A program made the translations under genes and the position numbers. Source: Amphiura filiformis (lineage: Eukaryota > Echinodermata > Ophiuroidea > Amphilepidida > Amphiuridae). Taken from it: 64,000 bases of DNA. The notes beneath the pieces are model-generated. The model made no database searches and was not told the origin of the DNA. It saw only the letters and a list, made by a program, of their open reading frames with translations. Positions 9,217-20,700 of the stretch are shown piece by piece; positions within the stretch are counted from its first letter, which is position 1, and the number at the start of each line of letters is the position of its first letter. Where the stretch lies: the NCBI RefSeq assembly GCF_039555335.1, contig NC_092628.1, positions 73,844,713-73,908,712 on the forward strand, written 5' to 3'.

Positions 9217-10938
9217 ATTCATTCATTCGAATGTCATGAAACATCTTGACAAGTATGGCATATTGACCGACCATCAACATGGCTTTCGCCGAAATCGATC
9301 GTGTGAATCTCAATTAATACTGACAACAAACGACTTCGCCAAATCCCTCGACAAGGGGCGACAGACAGACGTCATCATAATGGACTTCAGCAAGGCCTTT
9401 GATGTAGTTCCACATCAGAGGCTCTTGCTGAAACTTGCCCATTATGGTGTGGATGGACCGACGCTAACATGGATTTCTAACTTCCTAATGCAAAGAAAGC
9501 AAAAGGTTGTTATAGGAGGTGATGCATCGGACTGGGTACATGTCAAATCAGGCGTTCCGCAGGGCACTGTACTCGGTCCTTTGCTTTTCTTATTATATAT
9601 TAATGACCTCCCCGACCAAATCACCTCCACTGTCCGACTTTTTGCTGATGATTGTGTTCTTTACAGAACAATCAGCAATGACGCAGCCGCCGACAAACTC
9701 CAAAAGGACCTTGACAGACTCTGTAGCTGGGAACATACATGGTGCATGAATTTCAACATAGCCAAATGTTTTGTCTTAAAGGTTACAAATGCCAAAGAAC
9801 CAAAACAACATACATATTCACTAAATGGTTCCGTTCTTAGTCAAACAAATTCACACACATATCTTGGTGTAGACATCTCAAACAACATGAAATGGAAAAA
9901 TCACATTAGTCAAGTAGCTGCAAAAGCTAACAGATCACTGGGTTTTATAAAAAGAAATCTACGGGGATGCACTGAAGATATCAAGAACATGGCTTACAAA
10001 TCATTGGTGCGACCTTCCATGGAGTACTGCGCTGCAGTCTGGGACCCTTCCACCGCGGACCAAATATACCAACTTGAAGCTGTTCAGCGCAGGGCTGCCC
10101 GCTTTGTTAAAAACATCTATGACAGGCGGAGCAGTGTCACCGACATGATGACGGATCTGGAGTGGCCACTTCTATCTACCAGACGGAAAATATCGCGTCT
10201 CAGCCAGTTCCAGAAATCCACGAAGGTCACCTAGCCATCCCGGTCCAAACCCTACTGCACCCGGTAACACGCTCCACCAGGAATAATCACAGCAAAGCCT
10301 TCATACCACCACAACCATCAAAGGACACCTACAAATTCTCATTTCTACCAAGGGCTGTCACCGAATGGAACTCACTGCCAGAATCATCAATAGCAATAAC
10401 TGACCCCATAGCTTTCAAAGCACATCTACAAGAAATTTACAAATAGTGAAAGAAAAAAAGCACACACACCGAAATCCGGTTTATTTTCCCCACCTGGGGT
10501 GTTTAACCGTACTGAACTTGAACTTGAACTTGATGCCAAAGTAATGGCTGCACCCACGGAAGTAGGTGACTTCGTCATGTATGAAAACGGAGTTAGCAGT
10601 GGTAATTTCACCAACAAACCGTTGTTGTGTGCTGTGCAGCAAGTAAAGTTCCTAAAAGGATAGACCTTCATTGGAAGTTTGAAATAGATGACAAAGACAA
10701 AAATGATCAGTCTGGAGCTTTCTTGAAAAAGAAGATAGCTGAGAAAATCATGCGAGGGAGCAAAAATGTCCCTTTCCCACATCTTGCCAAACAGTGTGGT
10801 GTACCAGAGAGCAAGAAGAATGACATATTAACAAAGCTTTGTCGTTACATGTCTGTCAATCGACATTCATTCTGGGAGCGTCTGGCTACTGACAATGATT
10901 CCCGGGATGCGATACGTCAACATGGCAGGCCCAAATAG
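8970..10938 (+). pseudogene. DUF7869-type transposase-like C-terminal part, split by a LINE
   Basis: First part (about 8990..9216): NWTLYTAMVADVNKDRGPDE, then LEKGHTFMSADSFHTHVEKG, then FDAEDFQAIINA. Second part (10533..10938, after the LINE): MAAPTEVGDFVMYENGVSSG, then CAVQQVKFLKG, HWKFEIDDKDKND, and a basic end NRHSFWERLATDNDSRDAIR ending RQHGRPK and a stop. Tyr-Leu-Glu-Lys-Gly-His-Thr and Ser-Ala-Asp-Ser-Phe-His are family hallmarks of the second half of an RNase-H-like core. At least one stop upstream of the motif and one frame change near 10650 are visible, besides the LINE. It is a dead copy. The family assignment is from memory. Confidence 0.55.
9217..10532 (+). mobile_element. 5'-truncated non-LTR retrotransposon (LINE, Jockey/CR1-like)
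   Basis: It encodes the back half of a reverse transcriptase: DFSKAFDVVPHQRLLLKL, then VKSGVPQGTVLGPLLFLLYI, then the catalytic box LFADDCVLY (Phe-Ala-Asp-Asp), then the thumb and the C-terminal LEWPLLSTRR. After one frame change near 10215 the end continues HLAIPVQTLLHP ... FSFLPRAVTEWNSLP to a stop at 10446. The 3' end is a short tail of TTGAAC repeats (10511..10532). ATGCC flanks both sides (9212..9216, 10533..10537), a short target duplication. The endonuclease and the first half of the RT are missing, the usual 5' truncation. The single frame change and good reading suggest a fairly young copy. Confidence 0.9.
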
Positions 10939-11730
10939 GGACATATCATCACCTGAGAGCTTGGAGATGTGTGGATGTTCCTGGGAAGTACGAAAATGGT
11001 TGAAAGACAGACTTTTATACAGATATGTGATTAGTGTTGGCGACTATTTGTATGTACAGTCATCATTAACACTGTATTCAGTGGAGGTCGGCAAATGGCT
11101 GGTGTACTGCCAATGGCTAAATACCAACTGGGAATCTTGTTATGTTTATAATAGTCTGCTGCTGCACATGTTTATGTTTGATTTGCGCACAGAATTCATG
11201 ATACATTATCGCCTGCTCACACAGTGGTGTCTTAATCTAGGGGGTTCAAAGTTTTAAAGCTTTAATGGATAGTATGTGCTTTTAAGATCCTCTATACTTT
11301 TAACTTGGACCTTGGACACTGTTCAGCCCAATTGGCAACTCCCAAAAAATGTCAAAATCTTTCTATGTCAAGGATTTACTTGGCAATATTGGAAAACAAA
11401 ACCCATTCCAACAACAACCCTACTACAATGGGAGAAAAAGCATCAATTTTGACCTACCTTAAGAGATTTTTTTATATGAAGTATCAAGAAGTTGGATTAA
11501 TTTGGTACAAATTTTGACAAGTTGAACCATCTTTAAAGCAAATCAGTACATAAATAATTACCTGTTCCAATCATTCACATACAAATTAGTCATAATTATG
11601 ATTAGGATAAAACAATACAAAAAAATCAGTTTTACAAGTACATATCATGGAAATTTAGCATAAACTATTACTATTAGGATTGGAGATTTGTTTTTGTATT
11701 CCAAACAGAAACATAAGGAAATGCAAAATA

Positions 11731-12209
11731 CAGTAAGCCAAAAAATTAAGGTATCGGTTATGTTCACCTCCTGTATATCCTAAACAAAGACAGAGATGTC
11801 ATAATTGGAACCTCATTTGTGGAAATTGTTCAAGAAATAAAGACACGGCGATCCCAAAACCCAAGGAAGATACCAATGTAAAGTTGCCGTTTCCTTCATT
11901 GCATGCCCTATTGATTTGTACACAAAGCATTCGTGAACAAGAGAACTAGTGCCGCGCTTTCATTGATTAGCACATTAAAACTAGCGCTATGCTTTCACTG
12001 ATTAGAACACAGTGCAACTTTTGATTTTGTTTCTTCATTAGGTTTTAGGTCACCGTTTCTTTAATTCTCAACCAATTTCAACAAATAAGGTCTTAAATCC
12101 AAGCTAAAGAGTACAGATATTGACCGCTTGTTTTAATTTTGATACATTTGTCTTTATTAGGGATATACAGGGGTCAACATAACTGGTACCTTAATTCTTT
12201 GGCTTACTG
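11731..12209. mobile_element. Tc1/mariner-type MITE, 479 bp
   Basis: The ends are CAGTAAGCCAAAAAATTAAG and its complement CTTAATTCTTTGGCTTACTG, with TA on both sides (11729..11730, 12210..12211). The inverted repeat extends about 50 bp inward (TTATGTTCACCTCCTGTATA / TATACAGGGGTCAACATAAC). There is no coding sequence. Confidence 0.75.
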
Positions 12210-12893
12210 TATACTGCACAAGCTCTTCCATCTTCCTTAACATTAAGGTGCTGAACAAAATTACCATAAAGAATAAGCTCATGCAGTGTTATGTACCCAG
12301 TGTTGTTATTTTGATTTAACACTGCTAAAAATACTGATCATTATGCCTGTACCATAATATGCACACAACATAGGAGCATCATTTTCTTTGCAAGGGGGTC
12401 CCTCATTTGACCAGGATCAATTTTTATGACCCCTTATCTCAGTTTGAAAAATTTTATGACACCTTACTCCCATATACAACTCAAAACAAATGATAAAAAA
12501 GGCCGGGAAATGTGTAATGACCTACCCATAATTTATTGCAAGAAATGTGTGCATAGCGCACAAAAAATTTGATTGTAACTGCAACTTTGGACAATATCTA
12601 TGATGATATTGGTTGCATGCCCTTTGATAATTTGACAACCTCCCCCATATTGTTTGTGGAAAATATAGGAACCCCACTTCCAAAGAAAGTTAATGCCCCC
12701 TAAGCACACATGTATGTAAACTAACACACAACTCACACAGCTGGAGTTGGGTGGTTTACTAGCTTGGCAAGAACAAACATACATATATGAACACAAACAC
12801 ACCCCGAGACATACATTGACATGCACAAACACCCCTAAATATACATACACAAGCACATTTCTAATTTACATTAATAATTACTGATATATAAAC

Positions 12894-13480
12894 ATGTGAT
12901 TGGACACCACGAATCAGCCATAAACTCGGCCCCCGGTCAATTTTGTTTTATTTCATGTTTAGAAAATATAAATCATAAGCTTTAAAATAGTATGCCATTT
13001 GACTTCAAATGATATCCCGAAGCGGGGTTATGGTTTGTTGAACTGTTTTTCTTCAACAAAATTGTACCTTTTTTTTCGGTTCTACATGTGTCTCTTTTTC
13101 CACCTTTCTGGTAATAAATATCAAACAGTCATAATTGGCGATCATTTCAAATCATCCCCAAGTCAACGAGGTTCAGGAATGTCCTCTCATTGTTAATTAT
13201 TGGTTATAAGTACCTAGACAAAATACAATGCTTTGTTATCCACCACTTGAGCAGGGTTTAGCCAAAGCAAACAAAGACAAGATCTACTTTTATAGAAATA
13301 GGTAGAAGCTTATTATCCTCTTCAGCAATAGGATTATTGATTGGTTTAAACAGTGTTTGATAAGATACTTGTCGCACCGAATTGAGATACCTATGAATAC
13401 GACCTACAGGCACATTTTACACTAGTAACTCAGAATACAATTTGCAGAGTTTCCGGCTCATTCGTAGTGTCCAATCACAT
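12894..13480. mobile_element. MITE with 28-bp inverted ends
   Basis: The left end ATGTGATTGGACACCACGAA and the right end TTCGTAGTGTCCAATCACAT are inverted with one mismatch. The interior is AT-rich and has no reading frame of note. The superfamily is not determined. Confidence 0.6.
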
Positions 13481-13759
13481 ATTGTCAATTTTATAACAAA
13501 TTGTGGCACATTTGGTGAGGTTTACATATAACATACATATTAAAAATAAATGTATAAAACACACACTATTCACATTATAAAGCCCAAGGTATAAATCTAA
13601 ATTAGAGAGTACTGTCACTCAGCACTGAGTAAGATTTGGTCAGCTTCATTTTCTCCTAAAAAACACATTTCACTGTGATAGTGCTCAAAGACTACAAATC
13701 TTTTTTTTTTTCAAATGAAAGGAATATGATGCAATGTTATCACATGCTGCAGATGTGTC

Positions 13760-13917
13760 CATTCACTCGGTCGGACATCCGGGAAAATTGTCCCCTTCGT
13801 CCTTTTGCACAAGCGCACGCATAGCAACCAGCTCGAGAAAGGGGAACTGCACATGCACACGCTGGTTTTACAAGGCTATTTCCCCTTTGTGACGTCTGTC
13901 CGACCAAGAGAATGAAT
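13760..13917. mobile_element. Short MITE, about 158 bp
   Basis: The inverted ends are ATTCACTCGGTCGGACATCC and its imperfect partner GTCTGTCCGACCAAGAGAAT; GTCCCCTT/AAGGGGA-like inner pairs extend the fold. No reading frame is present. Confidence 0.5.
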
Positions 13918-14592
13918 ATTAATGAAGCATCCTTGACCTATCAGCCATGCGAGAAGTAATTTGAAAGCCATTCATATTTTTGTTTTCAATGAACGTTATG
14001 TATCACATTCCTTTGTTACCGTTGTCATTTTTTTTTTATGAACTACAACTTCAGACTTTCATATTGTAGTTCATTTACTGGTAAAACTATTTTCAATTGC
14101 AATTTCATATTTATCTTCAAAAATTAGCAATTTCATAATTCCATTTTTGAGTTGCTGCATATTTCAGATCAATATTGATAATCTCACTCACTATTCTTGT
14201 ACCAATTAAATCCACACCACAATCATGCATAATCATGATAATCTCTAAATGCCAGGTGAATATCAAACTTCATTTTCAAAGTTTTACATTTTGGTGATTA
14301 TAGTACTGAAGAAAAAAAATCATTATTCCTGAGCAAATATTACGTAATGTCACATTAAATGAATTTCATTCATAAAAATCACAGATAGAATATGAAATTA
14401 TCATTATTCACTTTGACTGGCATCAAGTTGGTGTAATACGTTGGGCTAAGATCCACATTCAATATGATGTGAATTCATACTTAAACTATCAAACCTGTGG
14501 TTCCAGCAACAAATACGCAGTCATGCTGATTCCTCCACTGATGGCCATGACTTAGTTGATACAACCCCTCATCTCCCATTCTTCACAGCATC

Positions 14593-14719
14593 TCAGAAGT
14601 TTTCCTTGTTGTAAAAGAAGATTGTTCCACCTGCTTCTCGGCTAGTGTAGTTATTGCAGCATTTGTGAAGGACCTTGGAGAGTGGTTTGGGGCCACAGAA
14701 AAACACACCTATATGTTGA
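14593..14719 (-). CDS. NOX2 (CYBB-like): NOX2-like terminal coding exon
   Basis: The acceptor is TTTTTCTCAG at 14720. The exon reads [20 protein letters not shown] and then [12 protein letters not shown] and TGA. Cys-Gly-Pro contacts NADPH in the family. A second AG eleven bases further (14709) would break the frame. Confidence 0.93.
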
Positions 14720-17700
14720 CTGAGAAAAATCAATATTGAAGACATTTAAAATAATAAGTTTGTAATATTAGATTAACCAATATCACACCCTCTATTATTT
14801 TTTAATGAAATGTCAAAAATTCCACTTTCAGTACACCAAACGACATTTCCACAAAGTTTCAGAAACATTAGTTACACTAGAAGCAGAATCAATATATTTT
14901 CTGTAAGCGGTTAAGACTGGTTATTGTATATAGTTACAATGAAAAGTAACCCTTTTTTATATGGGGATAAAATGATAAACTTTCCTTTACTTATGATGTC
15001 AAAACATGGTTTACAATTTTGAAGAAGCAGTTAGTCTCAGAATTGAATTTAGATAACCACACATAGGAATGAATGATCAACTAATATCCAATTGCATCTA
15101 TCTTTGGGATGCATGATGGATACAATCCTCCACCCACCAGTTCCACCTTAATATATTACTTTGTGCAACAAAATATAATTGCTTTTTACTACATCATGCT
15201 CCCCTTGTCATAACCAGTCCTGCGATTTTACAAATGGACATATACAAAACTGCTAAAAAACACTTGGATGATGTGTGATGTGGATTACCATACATCTCAC
15301 TGACAGCTGTCAACTACAGTTCATGTTTATAACTAATTTTCTTACCCTTTATTGTCGTCTGCTATCTGTTTGAAGTTGGAATGCCATATTGGTCGGCCAT
15401 AGTTAGTTTTCTGTCTCAATCCTGTTACTGCATCTATCTCTTGCTCTTCTGCTAGGTAAATATTTTTGGCCTGTATTGAAAATGTACCAAATATGGTATT
15501 TATGAGCAGACGAATGAAAGAAATTTGAATCACATAAAAAAGGCAGCTGCTTTGCAAGTTGTGCAAATAAATCAGAAGTTTTAATCCATTATAGTTCTTC
15601 CACTTTATAATTACACCTAGGCCATATTCACAATGATTTCCAACAGTTCTAAATAATTTTGACTGTACAATGGCTGCATTTAACCAGTGTAATTTATATA
15701 TTTGCTTTCCATGTTTAAATTTGTATAATGTGTTATTATCATGTTTATTGTAAAGCGCTTTGAGATATTATATTGTACTGCGCTATATAAGAAATAAATT
15801 ATATTATAAATTATTATTATGAAACCCGCACATGTGATAGTCAACTTCCATTAGTTTAAGCAACTTCTGATCACAAATACATAATTACAGTGGGAATTCC
15901 AATTGAATGAACGCAGCTTTCAACAGCTGTATTCGATCCAACCGCGATCGTATTTTGCATATTGCAAACTACAACTTGGAATACAATACTAACCAATGAC
16001 GAGTGCGTTGGCATGGTTGGATTCACTTTCGTGTTACCCACGCACAGTCGCACACACGGGCAAACATCACGCAGCGTGCAGTGTACGCAAAAAATTGTCA
16101 CGGTATGTCAGGCTGTTTTCATTCAATTGGAATTTCCACTGTAGCTGCATTGATCAAGTGGTTATGAATTTGGGCATAATTAAAAGCTCTAATATCTTGC
16201 ATTGTGAATAAATCTTTATATTATATAAGTTTGCATGTCTCTACAACATGTAATACAGAATCAACAGTCTAGTGCACAGTTCAGTCATCCATTGAATTAT
16301 GTCAAAGAACAGACAGACTCCACCATACCTGCACATTACTCATTGACAGGCAAAAAGCATATCTTCATATTGGTTTGCCATAATTATACCCAACTACCTT
16401 TGAGAACTAACACAAGCTTGCTTATGACCTGCACATAATTTGATTATGCCAAAATGCATGTTAAGTACCAAGAGCTTATAACATTTTGTTATGTTTATGC
16501 CAACATGTAAGAACATTATTATTTGAGTTAAGTCTTAATTGAAGAATACCAGCGGTGCATGCTAATCGGGTCCCCATAACACTGTACATTATTTTGTAGT
16601 CCACATGTGCTAATCCACACAGTAAAAATTACATAGCATTACAAATGAGGCTACATGGAGTCCCACCACTTTTCCCAATTTCTTTGTTAGCAACTGAGTA
16701 AAGAAGTGTGATACATATCTAGCCATTCTATTATTTTAATGTTTACTTACCTGATCCGGATCCCATCCTCGAGACAAATATATATGATATTCGAGAAAAT
16801 CTGCTTTCCCTATAGCTGTCAGATCATTCTCTACTTGAGCTAACATCTCTTGAAACCATTCAAAAGCACCAAAGTCTGAACAAACCCAGAAGAAATACAC
16901 CTTCTGTAGCTTTAAATCTTGGTCTTGTCGCTGCACCTTATACCTGTGGGTAATAGTAATGCAAAATATTTACTGCTCACAAAGATATTAAGGGATCTAA
17001 AATGAGCGTTTATTGCGTTTCGACAGTATTTTTGTGGGACATGAGAGCACCTCAGACCTATCGAATTGCATTCTGAATACTGAAGCATGTCTTTCTGATA
17101 TCAAATAATTTTCATTTTTGAAAATCACAATATAATACAAATTTTATGACAAATTATAAACATTTGATATTTTTCAAATTTTTGATATATAACAGTCCTC
17201 GAAGTAAATTATATAAATCTAATGATATATTCTTAAAGTGTATGTAGCAGAGAGGAAAAGCCGACGGTCAATTGAAAATTTTGACCTTTCATATTGAAGA
17301 TATGGATTTTTTCCCAAAAAGACCTAATTTTTTTTTTGGTGTTTTGGGAAAAAATCCATATCTTCAATCTGAAAAGGTCAAAATTTTCAATTGATCGTCG
17401 GCTTTTCATCACACCTACATACACTTAAAGTATTAATCATCAGATTTATAAAGTTTACTTCTAGTACTGTTAAATATCAAAAATATCAATTTTAATGATT
17501 TGCCATAAAATGTGTATTAAATTGCGAATTTCAAAAATCTAAATTATTTGATATCAGAATGACATTCTTCGTATTCAGAATGCAATTCGATATGTCTGAT
17601 GTGCTCTAATGTCCCAAAATAAATACTGTCCAAACGTTCATACCCCAGCCCTTAACACATCTTTTTTGAGTTTCCACAGTTAGAGTAGAAACTATTAGAA

Positions 17701-20700
17701 GTTACAAAGTGCAACACATCAATGCTGGCAGTGCAAGCGTGAAGATCTCACCCCACCAAATAGAAACATGGTTGAGTGCTATTAATATTACCACCTGTTT
17801 CAATTCATGGGGAAAATGTTATACACTAATATTAAAATGAGCAGAAGTTTGCATGATTTGGGCAAAAAAAATGTTGATTGATCATGATTAGTAAGTACTG
17901 TTAAATCTTGCAAGTCTACCACAGATGTGAGAGATCAAGTAATTCTTAATGATTTTAAGCACCTTTTTCTTCTGTTATTTTTCAAGAAACTCTAGCATGA
18001 CTTTGAATGGAGATTATGTAATTACCAGATATCATGGACACTGAGAGCTAGTCATTAAATATAATGATGGTCAAGTTACTGTGTTTCCTAGTCAAAGAGA
18101 TCTGGCAAGGGATGATTTCAACCATCATAGCTGTCCCTTAGAAGTCACTCCTGTGAAATTGCATTTTTAAAGGACTCATTTAGTATACATCTCTATAGGA
18201 ATGGTATTTGGTAGTGCAAGATCTAAAGGCTACAACTAACATTTGAATCACAACACCACTATGTTGCATTGTGTGTCATGACCACTTACCATATTGATTT
18301 CAATATTGATGCAAAGGGAGTAACTCCTATTCCAGCACCTATACATACTCCAACTTCATATTTAAATATATCAATACTTGCTGTCCCAAATGGGCCATCC
18401 ACAGATATTCTGAAATATAATGTAATATAGAAAGAATTTGGTTAACAATCAGCACTGATTTATCAGATTTATACATAGTTTGGAAATCAACCATTGACAT
18501 TGATGTCTCACTTTCTTAAAAAAACACACCTAGATTAACTAAATGCTTAATGTCGAGAACTTCTGGCCCTGCTACTCCCCACCAAGTTACGTTACTGTAC
18601 CCCATACGGATCTCCAGATAATCTGTTCGCAACCACTTGCTAGCATGCTTACTAACTTGATTGCTTATTAACTTACTTGATTGGTTGATTGATTGATTGA
18701 ACTGATTGATTACCTTGGTAACTTTGCAGGTGACATAGTTTCATCTTTGTCAGCTCCTACAGCTTTTACTAATGCATTTGTCCAATCCCCAACTGTTCTG
18801 ATATGAACACTAAAATGATCTTCATCTGGTGCCTGTAAGTGACAAACATGCAATTCAACATACGAACTGTTATCTTAATATGGATTCAATCCATTCTGAG
18901 GAAGGATCAAATATATATTTTGAACCTCAATATTTTCTGAGATATGAAAATAGTCATACATCAGGAGCTGTAAATTAAATTTTGATGAAGTTCTCAGCAT
19001 ATTGCCACCTGTTAAATTAAATAAGAATAATACCTGAGAATATTTAACTTGATATCCCACAAATACAGACATTTAGCTTGTTCATGTTCCATGAGCTGTG
19101 GCATGTCCTATACCCCAAATGAGGTCATACTCAAATAACATTTCTCTACTCTATTTGCACATGTACATACTTACTGATGTTAGAGTAAATGGATGCCACT
19201 CCAATCTTGATATCTTTGGGCATAACAGGAAGACATATTGTCCTGGTTGCATATGGAAACCATCTCGTTTCATCTGTAGTTCTACTACATTGGATGGATG
19301 AGATACCACCTACACATAAAAAAATTGATAATTAGTTTGCAAGATATTTATTTTTCTCATTACATAATTCCTTGCCTTTATGTTTACATGTTCTGCAGTA
19401 GATAAAACAAGTAGTTCTGTTACTGACTGTCAAATTGGCCATTGTACTTCTGGAAATTGGACAGTGTCATCAGTATTGCCAAAACTTTTCAGCGTCAAGG
19501 CGCGGTGCATTGACTCGCCAGGCCGCGGTAAAGGATTCTCAAGTAGCCCAATTTTTTAAGCTTCCAAAAAAGCGCCCGATACCGGATATTTGGGCGGATT
19601 TACCCGAATTTAGAACACAAAACACCCAATTGGGCGGAAAAGCACTTGACTTTGAAACTTCCGGTACTTCCTGGGAAGTTAATGACCGATCAATAAATGG
19701 TCACAAAACCCATTGTAATTTCAATTTGGAGCTTCAAAGACTCAAAACCTTTACAAATCGGCTAAATTGAAAGGAAAATACATCAAATTAGTGCCGCGGC
19801 CTGAGACTGGCAAAAGTAGCCCAATTTTAGACAAGTAACGGCATGCTTTTTTGAGTAGCGGCAAGTGATCGCCAAGTAGCCCAATTGTGCGCCTAAGGCG
19901 CGGCGTTGGCATCACTGAGTGTCATTCTTAAAATCACTTTGTAATATTAACCCTAACCCTACTGAATACTACGAAACATTACAGCCTGGGTTCCCCTCCT
20001 TCAGCAGGGCAAGGAACACATAGGGCACCCAAATCAAACTACCCTCAGGCTGTTAGGATTAAGACAATATTAAAATGGTAAGCAATACTAGAAAACATGT
20101 AGAGCAACATCTATCAGGAAACATTATTAAATCAACTTGTGCAAATACTGTGTGATGGCTAATCACATTATACTACCATACTCCACCTGATTAGCATTCT
20201 GGGTGTGTAAGCATGTAGTGCCAAGGAGTGTTTAGTATTTAATGTGTAAAGTTGTAAATTAATAGATTTCAATTACCACCAATAAATTTAGTGATTTATA
20301 TTATCTATAATAAATTACTGAGTTTTTCGAATTGGTAAGGCTAAAAACTTCTACGTTTTACATTATTTCGAAAACGGATTTTTGCGCTATGAGAGTAAAG
20401 TTGTCCGCACCCCAATAAAACGTCCAATTTTGTTTTTGTTTACGTTAAGGGTGTCAAATTATGTTAATTAGTTTCAAAGGCACTGGCAGCGCACTGCATG
20501 CTAAAACTTTTCACGCCAACACAATACACTAATGTTGACATAGCCTGAATTAGGCCTTCTATCCTGTCATCGGTGTGAGGATATTATGCCTGTAGTCTCA
20601 ACTATTACATGACACAGTAGAAGTATGCCTGTAGTCTCAACTATTACATGACACAGTAGAAACTCAATTAACATCTATTGTTTATTCAACTAATTTATCA

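Larger units (their letters stand above)
10939..14592. other. Intergenic, no host gene seen
   Basis: Apart from three MITEs (11731..12209, 12894..13480, 13760..13917) I see no coding potential and no RNA gene. The right part just before 14593 should hold the 3' UTR and poly(A) site of the oxidase gene on the minus strand; several AATAAA-like words exist and I cannot choose one. Confidence 0.5.

Noticed and set aside
14593-14708. Acceptor at 14709 for the last oxidase exon
   Set aside because: It would put the terminal exon out of frame with exon 13; the acceptor at 14720 keeps the frame and gives the conserved Gly-Gln-His-Ile-Gly-Val sequence.
19435-19770. 111-codon plus-strand ORF
   Set aside because: It falls almost entirely within a hAT MITE with proven target duplications and has no family resemblance.
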